In this document: positions 54,472 to 61,800 of the stretch, one piece after another
Position numbering within the stretch: position 1 is the stretch's first letter
Layout of the letters: each line of letters begins with the position of its first letter
DNA from: PALSA-1353 sp036267155
Lineage (GTDB): Bacteria > Planctomycetota > Phycisphaerae > Tepidisphaerales > Tepidisphaeraceae
Reading direction: 5' to 3'
DNA: 64,000 nucleotides
Assembly: GCA_036267155.1 (NCBI GenBank)
Contig: DATAWP010000032.1
Coordinates: 29,008-93,007 of the forward strand
Position numbers and translations under genes: made by a program
The notes under the pieces: model-generated
Told to the model about the DNA's origin: nothing
What the model saw: only the letters and a program-made list of their open reading frames with translations
The model's database searches: none

Positions 54472-54492
54472 GATGAAAACAAGATTTTCATC
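54472..54492. promoter_or_regulatory. Candidate LacI-type operator between regulator and GH28-GH106 gene
   Basis: GATGAAAA and TTTTCATC form a perfect 8-bp inverted repeat with a 5-base centre, lying 56 bases upstream of the LacI-family start and 61 bases upstream of the GH28-GH106 start. Size and symmetry fit a LacI-family operator. An AATTGCCAC motif follows at 54493-54501. Confidence 0.5.
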
Positions 54493-54553
54493 AATTGCCA
54501 CCTTATATTGTGGCTGCGATGGCCTTCAAATTTAACCCAATTCGGCGGTGAAA

Positions 54554-57500
54554 ATGAAAATTCCCACCTGCTGGGCAGCATTGCTGCTAGGGATTATCCA
54601 ACTTGCCTATGCGGCGCCCGCAGTGGCGCTACACGCGATCCGTATTACCGCCGCTGGTGATGGCAAAACGAATGTCACGGCCGAATTCCAACAGGCTCTC
54701 GACGAGTGCACATCCCCCGGCGGACGAGTCCTGGTTCCCCGCGGAAATTATCTCATCGGAAGCATTCAAATCGGCAGCAACACAACGCTCTATCTGGAAA
54801 AGGGGGCAGTCCTCACCGGAAGTCCCGATCCCAACGATTATCCACTCATCCCCGTGCGCTACGAAGGCGCAACCGTTCAGGGCCATCGCGCACTGATCTA
54901 CGCCGAAAATGCCGACAACATCGCGATCGACGGCCCCGGCACATTGGCCGGCAACCGCGACATCGGCAAGCTCCGCAACCCGCGCGGGCCGCTCATGGTG
55001 GAGCTGGTTCACTGCACCCATGTCCGTCTGGAAAATTTCACCGACCGTTACCGGCGTCTGTGGTCCATTCACCTGCTCTATTGCCGAGATGTCCTCGTGC
55101 GGAATCTGACGATCCGCAGCACGCTGTCCAACGGCGACGGCATCGACGTGGATTCCTCTTCGCACGTCCGCATCGAAAACTGCGACATCGACACCGGCGA
55201 CGACTGCATCGCTCTGAAATCCGGCCGGGGCGCGGCGGCGGCGAAACTCGCGCTGCCGACGCAAGACATCACCATCAGCAACTGCTCGCTCGGCAGTGAT
55301 TTCGCCGGCGTCGCCGTCGGATCGGAAATGTCCGGCGGAATCCGCGATGTGAGCATTTCAAATTGCAATTTCACCAGGGGCGCCAACGCGATCTACGTTA
55401 AAGGCCGAACCGGCCGCGGCGGATTCGTGCAAAACATCTCCGCCCAGAATCTCAAGGCGTCCACCCGGATCTTTCTGAGCATCAATCCGCGCGATTCCGG
55501 CATTGTCGGCGCCGATCCGCTCGTCGGCGACGATTCGATTCCGCGGGTATCGAATATCAACATCCTCGACGTCTCCTTGAACTGCGGAACGCTGCTCGAC
55601 GCGTCGCGCGCCCTGCCGCAAAGGCCGATCGACGGCCTTTCCATGTCCCATATCACCGGACGATGCCGGCGAGGAATTCTGCTGGCCAACGCGAAGAACG
55701 TGCATCTGGCGAATATCCAAATCGCCGGATTTTCCGGGCCATTTTTGCAAACGCGCAACGTCACCGGTACGGGTTTGGAAAAAGCGGTTGCGCTGCCGGT
55801 GCGGCTGATGGATGATCCGGATCGCTTGCAGCAAGTCTTCAGCCAACCGCCGGATGACACGCGGCCCATGGTTCGATGGTGGTGGTTCGGCCCCGCGGTC
55901 ACTCAGCCGCGGCTTCTGCACGAAATGGAACTGATGAAGGAGGCTGGCTTCGGCGGGTTTGAAGTTCAGCCGACGTATCCGCTGGCCCTGGACGGCGAAA
56001 TTCCGGGCCTGGTTAATCTGAGATTTCTCTCTCCCGAGTTCCTCAATGCGTTGAAATTCGTCGCGGCCAAGGCGAAGGATCTGGGACTGCGCATGGATCT
56101 GACGATGGGTAGCGGCTGGCCGTATGGCGGGTCTATGATTTCCGTCGCGGACGCCGCCGGCTGTCTACGGGTGCAGCGGGCCACGATCGCACCGGGTGGG
56201 CCAACGCCGGCGCCGAAGCTTCGCGACGGCGACACGCTGCTGTACACCGAATCGTCGCCCACGCAGGTTACATTCTTCATCGCCAGCCATACGGGGATGA
56301 AAGTGAAACGTCCGGCTCTGGGCGCGGATGGATTGGTGGTCGATCACCAGACCGCTTCATCGGTGCGGAAGTTCATCGATTCCGTCGCCGAGCCGGAAGT
56401 GGCCGCTTGCGCTCCCAACACACCTTACGCCATTTTCTGCGACAGCCTGGAAAGCAAAGGCGAAGATTGGACGACGCATTTCCTCGACGAATTCCAAAAA
56501 CGCCGGGGCTACGACTTGCGCCCGCTGCTTCCGGCGCTGGCGGGCGATTTCGGGCCGAAAACGCTGGAAATCCGCCATGATTGGGGCAAAACCCTCACGG
56601 AACTCTTCAACGATTATTTCGTCAAGCAAATGCGCCGCTTCGCCCAAACGCACGGCACGCGCTTCCGCATCCAGGCGTATGGCACCCCTTCGGCGGGACT
56701 CTACAGCTACGCTTTTGCCGACCTTCCCGAAGGCGAAGGATTCCAGTGGCATAACTACCGGGCCACGCGATACGCGAGTTCGGCCTGTCATCTGCTGGGC
56801 ATACCGGTTTGTTCATCGGAGACTTTTACCTGGATTCATTCGCCGGTTTTTCGCGCCACGCCGCTGGATATCAAGGCGGAGGCCGATCTGCATTTTCTTC
56901 AGGGCGTCAATCAGATCATCTGCCACGGCTGGCCGTATACGGCCCAGGGCGTGGGTTTTCCCGGCTGGAGCTTTTATGCCGCCGGCGTCTTCGACGATCA
57001 GAATCCCTGGTCAATCGTCATGCCCGATGTCACGCGATATTTGCAGAGAGTCAGCTTCATCATGCGGCAGGGAACGCCCGCCAACGACGTGGCGCTTTAC
57101 CTGGCCAACGACGATGCGTGGGCGAATTTCACGCCCGGACGAGTGAGCCTCAGCGATGAAGTCGGCCGGCTCCTGGGCAATCAGATCGTCGGGAAAATTC
57201 TCGATGCGGGATACAACCTCGACTTTTTCGACGATGGCATGCTTGATATCCACGGCCACGTCGAGGGCGGGGCGCTGGTCTTCGGCGAGAATCGCTATCG
57301 CATCATCGTTCTCGCCGGCGTCGAGCGGATTCCGCTTTCCACGATGCGAAAGCTCGAGGATTTCGCGCTGCGCGGCGGTTTGCTGATCGCCACGCGCCGG
57401 TTGCCGTCAATCGTGCCGGGCTACCAAGCGACGGATGAAGATCAAATGTCGCTTCATGCGATCGTGCAACGGCTGTTCGAGGGGCCCAGCGCGCCGGGTT

Positions 57501-58417
57501 TGTTCGTTCAGGACGAGAACCAGCTTGCCGATGCTCTGGCGGCAAGACGGGCACGTCCCGACGTCAGATTTTCGCCCGCTTGCCCTGAAATCGGTTTCGT
57601 TCGCCGGCACACCGATGGGGGCGAAATCTTCTTCCTCGCCAACACCAGCAACCAATCCAAAACCGTCACGGCCGACTTCCGCACCGAATCCGTCTGCGCC
57701 GAGCGTCTGGATCCGATGACCGGCGAGATCACTCCCGTGCGGATTCTTGAACATCCCGAGGGGTACACGCGCGTCGGCCTCGATCTGCCGCCGTATGGAT
57801 CGACGATCCTGCTTTTCAGCAACCGTCTTAGCCCAACCGAGTTCGCGACCGACACGCCGCTATCTGTTGTCGATCTCCGCTCCGGATGGAGCGTTCAATT
57901 CGGGCCCGATTCCGATCCCACGCCAGTTGAGAATCTGCATTCCTGGACCGATGACCCGGCGACGAGATATTTCTCCGGCATCGCCAGCTATACGAATCAT
58001 TTTGACGTTTCCGCCGATATGCTTTTTGAAGGCTCGCATCTGGCCCTCGATTTTGGCGATCCCACCCCGTCGGCCCTGCGGCCGCAAGGCGGCCCGCAGA
58101 GCTTCCGCGCCGATTTGAGCGCACCCGTGCGGGACGCCGCCGTTGTGTACATCAATGAAAAGTTGGCCGGGTCGGTTTGGTGCGCCCCATATCGCCTCGA
58201 CGTGACGAAGCTGCTCAAGCCCGGCGACAACACCATTCGCGTGGACGTGGCCAACACCGCGGTGAACTATCTGGCCAGCCACGGGTTTCCCAATTACGAC
58301 TATCCGGCGCTCGTGAAGGCGTTTGGCGCTCGCTTCGTGCCGCCGACGGCGGCCCAGTTTCAGCCAATTCCCAGCGGCCTGCTCGGGCCGATCAGACTCC
58401 TGATGAAATCCCGCTAA
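54554..58417 (+). CDS. Bifunctional secreted GH28 pectinase - GH106 alpha-L-rhamnosidase
   Basis: The 1287-residue protein has a signal peptide (WAALLLGIIQLAYAAPA). Residues about 25-405 are a GH28 parallel beta-helix (NGDGIDVD near 195, TGDDC 214-218, GSEMSGGIRDV near 256). The usual His of the GHG box is replaced (SDFAGVAVGSE) and the RIK motif reads YVK, so homogalacturonan may not be the substrate. From about 430 it is GH106: RPMVRWWWFGPAVTQPRLLH, CDSLESKGEDWT and a C-terminal jelly roll. ATG 54554 is preferred over the GTG two codons earlier. The fusion would remove alternating galacturonate and rhamnose. Confidence 0.88.
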   Translation: MKIPTCWAALLLGIIQLAYAAPAVALHAIRITAAGDGKTNVTAEFQQALDECTSPGGRVLVPRGNYLIGSIQIGSNTTLYLEKGAVLTGSPDPNDYPLIPVRYEGATVQGHRALIYAENADNIAIDGPGTLAGNRDIGKLRNPRGPLMVELVHCTHVRLENFTDRYRRLWSIHLLYCRDVLVRNLTIRSTLSNGDGIDVDSSSHVRIENCDIDTGDDCIALKSGRGAAAAKLALPTQDITISNCSLGSDFAGVAVGSEMSGGIRDVSISNCNFTRGANAIYVKGRTGRGGFVQNISAQNLKASTRIFLSINPRDSGIVGADPLVGDDSIPRVSNINILDVSLNCGTLLDASRALPQRPIDGLSMSHITGRCRRGILLANAKNVHLANIQIAGFSGPFLQTRNVTGTGLEKAVALPVRLMDDPDRLQQVFSQPPDDTRPMVRWWWFGPAVTQPRLLHEMELMKEAGFGGFEVQPTYPLALDGEIPGLVNLRFLSPEFLNALKFVAAKAKDLGLRMDLTMGSGWPYGGSMISVADAAGCLRVQRATIAPGGPTPAPKLRDGDTLLYTESSPTQVTFFIASHTGMKVKRPALGADGLVVDHQTASSVRKFIDSVAEPEVAACAPNTPYAIFCDSLESKGEDWTTHFLDEFQKRRGYDLRPLLPALAGDFGPKTLEIRHDWGKTLTELFNDYFVKQMRRFAQTHGTRFRIQAYGTPSAGLYSYAFADLPEGEGFQWHNYRATRYASSACHLLGIPVCSSETFTWIHSPVFRATPLDIKAEADLHFLQGVNQIICHGWPYTAQGVGFPGWSFYAAGVFDDQNPWSIVMPDVTRYLQRVSFIMRQGTPANDVALYLANDDAWANFTPGRVSLSDEVGRLLGNQIVGKILDAGYNLDFFDDGMLDIHGHVEGGALVFGENRYRIIVLAGVERIPLSTMRKLEDFALRGGLLIATRRLPSIVPGYQATDEDQMSLHAIVQRLFEGPSAPGLFVQDENQLADALAARRARPDVRFSPACPEIGFVRRHTDGGEIFFLANTSNQSKTVTADFRTESVCAERLDPMTGEITPVRILEHPEGYTRVGLDLPPYGSTILLFSNRLSPTEFATDTPLSVVDLRSGWSVQFGPDSDPTPVENLHSWTDDPATRYFSGIASYTNHFDVSADMLFEGSHLALDFGDPTPSALRPQGGPQSFRADLSAPVRDAAVVYINEKLAGSVWCAPYRLDVTKLLKPGDNTIRVDVANTAVNYLASHGFPNYDYPALVKAFGARFVPPTAAQFQPIPSGLLGPIRLLMKSR

Positions 58418-58822
58418 CCGTGCGCCCAACGGGTGAGAATTTGACTCCCGTCGCGTTTTGTCTCCAAAAAACTTGTCAATTCAACCATTTTATCCGGACT
58501 GAATCGCCCAATTACGGGCGTCCATCGCTGAGATATCCATACTAATCAAAACTCGTAACATCATTATTTAAAATGTATTATGAATAACATAATAAAACAA
58601 TTATCATGATTTTCCGTTTAACTACCTCCAGAAACTTGATAATTGTGACAAAAGTACACAAATCGGTGACATCAATTTCTTTTCCTTGGCTGAAATTGAG
58701 GTATTTTCTGCCATGGTAGTTGGTGGGCAGAAAGCCCGTACGGCGCCGAGGAGGCATTTCACACTTCATCATCAAATAACTGCGGCGTTTATTGAGATGC
58801 CGCCGGCTTTGGAGGGTTTGCG
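58418..58822. promoter_or_regulatory. AT-rich leader of the beta-strand-repeat protein gene
   Basis: About 400 bases without a gene. TATTATG and CATAATA (58576-58594) form a perfect 7-bp inverted repeat with a 5-base centre. A GGGC-AGAAA-GCCC stem-loop begins near 58725. A GGAGGG ribosome site lies eight bases before ATG 58823. No known riboswitch class is recognised. Confidence 0.45.
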
Positions 58823-61800
58823 ATGACCGTTATTCGCCCCACGCGGAAATATCGAGTTGGTCCGTCGTCCATTTCCACGCATTCGCGAGCGATCGCCGCG
58901 ATTTCGGCGGCAACCGGCCTGGTCGCCTGGGCTGCTGTTTCCCGCGCCGACACCTTCGGCGCCAATGGAAGTTCCACAGTCCTGAATGTCTCCAGCGCCT
59001 GGACCGAAGAAACCGTCGGCGGCGCGGACTCGCCCCCTCCTGGCGTCAACGACATCGGCCAGTTTGATTCCCTCGCCGGATCGACCACCTCATTCACGCT
59101 TGGCGCGTCGATGTCTTGGCTTGGCCTGTCCGTTGTGAACCCCGGCGGGGCGATCACGATTGGAAACGACGGCAACACCCTGACCCTCGGCGGCGACGGC
59201 ATCAACATGTCCTCCGCCAGCCAGAACCTCACGATGATGGACGCTCTGAATTTGGAGCAAAACCTCAGCTTTGACGTCAACGCCGGCCAAACGCTCACGG
59301 TCGACGGCGCTGTCGGAATGAACACCTCCACGCTCAATTTCGATGGAGGAGGCACTCAGATCATCAACGGCGTCTTGAGTGATGGAGGCGCGGGAGGAGC
59401 GATCGCACAAACCGGCGCCGGAACGGTCATTCTCACCGCATCAAACAGTTACACCGGCGCCACAACGGTGGACAGCGGCGTTCTGGAGCTCAACTTCGCG
59501 GCGGCGGGCGCTCCCTCCACGAACATCGCCCCATCCGGATCGGTGCTGAGACTCGGCGGCGGAACCCTGCTGGTCAACGGCGGATCCGCCGGCGGCACGC
59601 AGACCTTCGCCAGCACCGACTTAACGCCCTCGCAAGGATTGACCGTCGTCCGTTTGAATTCCAACGGAACGAATCCCACGCTGAACATGGGAACGATCAA
59701 CGTGGACAGCGCCAGCACCAACGCGGGCGGATTAATCGAGTTCATCGGCCCGGCCACTTCATCGGATGGCCTGAACGCTTCGCCGGTCGCCGCCACGGGC
59801 ACGATCACGGTCGGTAGCACAAACAGCCTCGCGGGCACCGGCGGAATCCTCGTTGATAACCCCGGCTCCGTTCCCTTTGCGGTCGTTGGGCAAGCCAACG
59901 GCCAGGTCACCGACTTTGCCGCCGTTTCCGGGGGCGTTGTCGTTGGTGGGTCCACGATCGCCGGCTTTTACACCGCCCTGCCGAGTTCCACCACCGGTTC
60001 GTTCAACATGGCCGTGAACGCGGACGTGTCCAACACGGGGGAAATCCGCTACAGCGGAAACAGCAGCATGACCACCCTCCGTTTCAACAGCCCCACCGGG
60101 GGCTTGTATAACGACGGCGTCAACAACATGGATCAGATCCTGATGAAGAGCGGCAACGTGCTGCAGCCGGGGGCGATTCTTGTTACTCCCAATGTTGGCG
60201 CCAACAATATCCTGCTGCAAGACCAAGGCGGCCCCAGCCAAGCGATACTCGGTGGCGAAGGAAACAACGTTGACGTGACCATCTTCCAGTACAACACGCT
60301 GGGGGCGCTGATTATCGACGGCGGAATTCGCGCGGCCGGCGGCCACGCCGGCGGTTACGCCCAGGGCGGGCCCGGCACCGTCGAGCTTAACGGCGATGCG
60401 TCGTCCACCTACAGTCTGGCATCGAATCTCTACGGCGGACTGACCGTTATCGGCAACTTCGCCCAGGGGGCGGCACTCGGAACCGGCGCCATCAATCTCA
60501 ACGGCGGCAACGTTGACATCGATTACACGGGCACCCTGGACAACGGCAGCGCCAGGGCAATCACCGTCGGCGCCGGCGGCGGCGGCATTTCGGCCACCGC
60601 TGGAAACACATTGACCGTTGACGGCGCGATTACCGGGTCGGGCCCGCTGAATATTGGTTATGGCGCCCTTACCACCAACGAGGAAAACAGCACCTCGTTC
60701 GTCGTCACCGCCGCAAGCAACGCGGGAAGCGGTATGGTTGTCCTTAGCGGCGCGGCCGCCAACACCTATTCCGGCGGCACGAACGTCAACTTTGGAAACC
60801 TTCGCCTTGACACCGCCAGCGCGGGCGCCGGCAACGTCAACGTCAACAGCGGTGGAATTCTGTCCGGCACGGGAACGATCACCAATACCGTCGTCGTCAA
60901 TTCCGGCGGACAAATCCAGCCCGGCGACGGCAGCATCGGCACGTTCGGCGCCGGCGGATTAACGTTGAACAACGGCTCGATCCTTGATTTGGAATTCAAC
61001 GGCCTCACCAACGATTTGCTGAATATCTCCAATACCCACGGGCTGTCTCTCAGCGGCACCGACGACATCAACGTCGATAACACCAGCGGCGGACAATACA
61101 CCAGTGATGGAAGCTATGACATCTTCGACGTGGCCGGCGGAAACACCGCCAACCTGGCCGACCTGCACGTCCTGAATGCCAAGGCCGGGCTGACCTACAC
61201 CTTCGCTGACAGCGGGAATTTCGTCACGATGACCATCGCCGGCGGAGGGGTCAACGCGTTTTGGAACACGACCAACGGCGGAGCCTGGGAGACGGCAAGC
61301 AATTGGTCGCCAGCCACCGTGCCCACCAACGCGGGCGACACCGCCAACTTCGATCCCAATCCTCCCGGCCTTTCTTCCAGCAGCACCATCACCATCGCCG
61401 GCAATCACACCCTGGGGACGATGAACTTTCAGAATTCCAACGCCTACACCATCGCCGAGACGACCGGCGGCACCTTTGCGCTGACGATCGACAACAAGGG
61501 CAGCGGCGGTGCGATCAACGACAACCTGGGCAGCCACTTCATCGATGTTCCGCTCGTGCTCAGCGACTCCAGCGGCGCGACCGACGTTGCCGTGGCGAAC
61601 GCCCCCGACACCCTGACCATCAACGGCGCGGTGTCCGGCAACGATGGGTTGTCCATGAGCGGAAACGGAACCCTGCTGCTCGCCGCCAACAACAGCTACG
61701 CCGGCGCAACCGCAATCGACAGCGGAACGGTACAGGTTGGAACCGGCGGCGCCGCCGGATCTCTCGGCACCAGCGCTGCAAACATCACCCTCGGCGGGAC

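Noticed and set aside
58700..58822. Riboswitch (for example cyclic-di-GMP type) in the leader of the repeat protein
   Set aside because: A GGGC/GCCC hairpin is present, but the conserved core of known classes is not.
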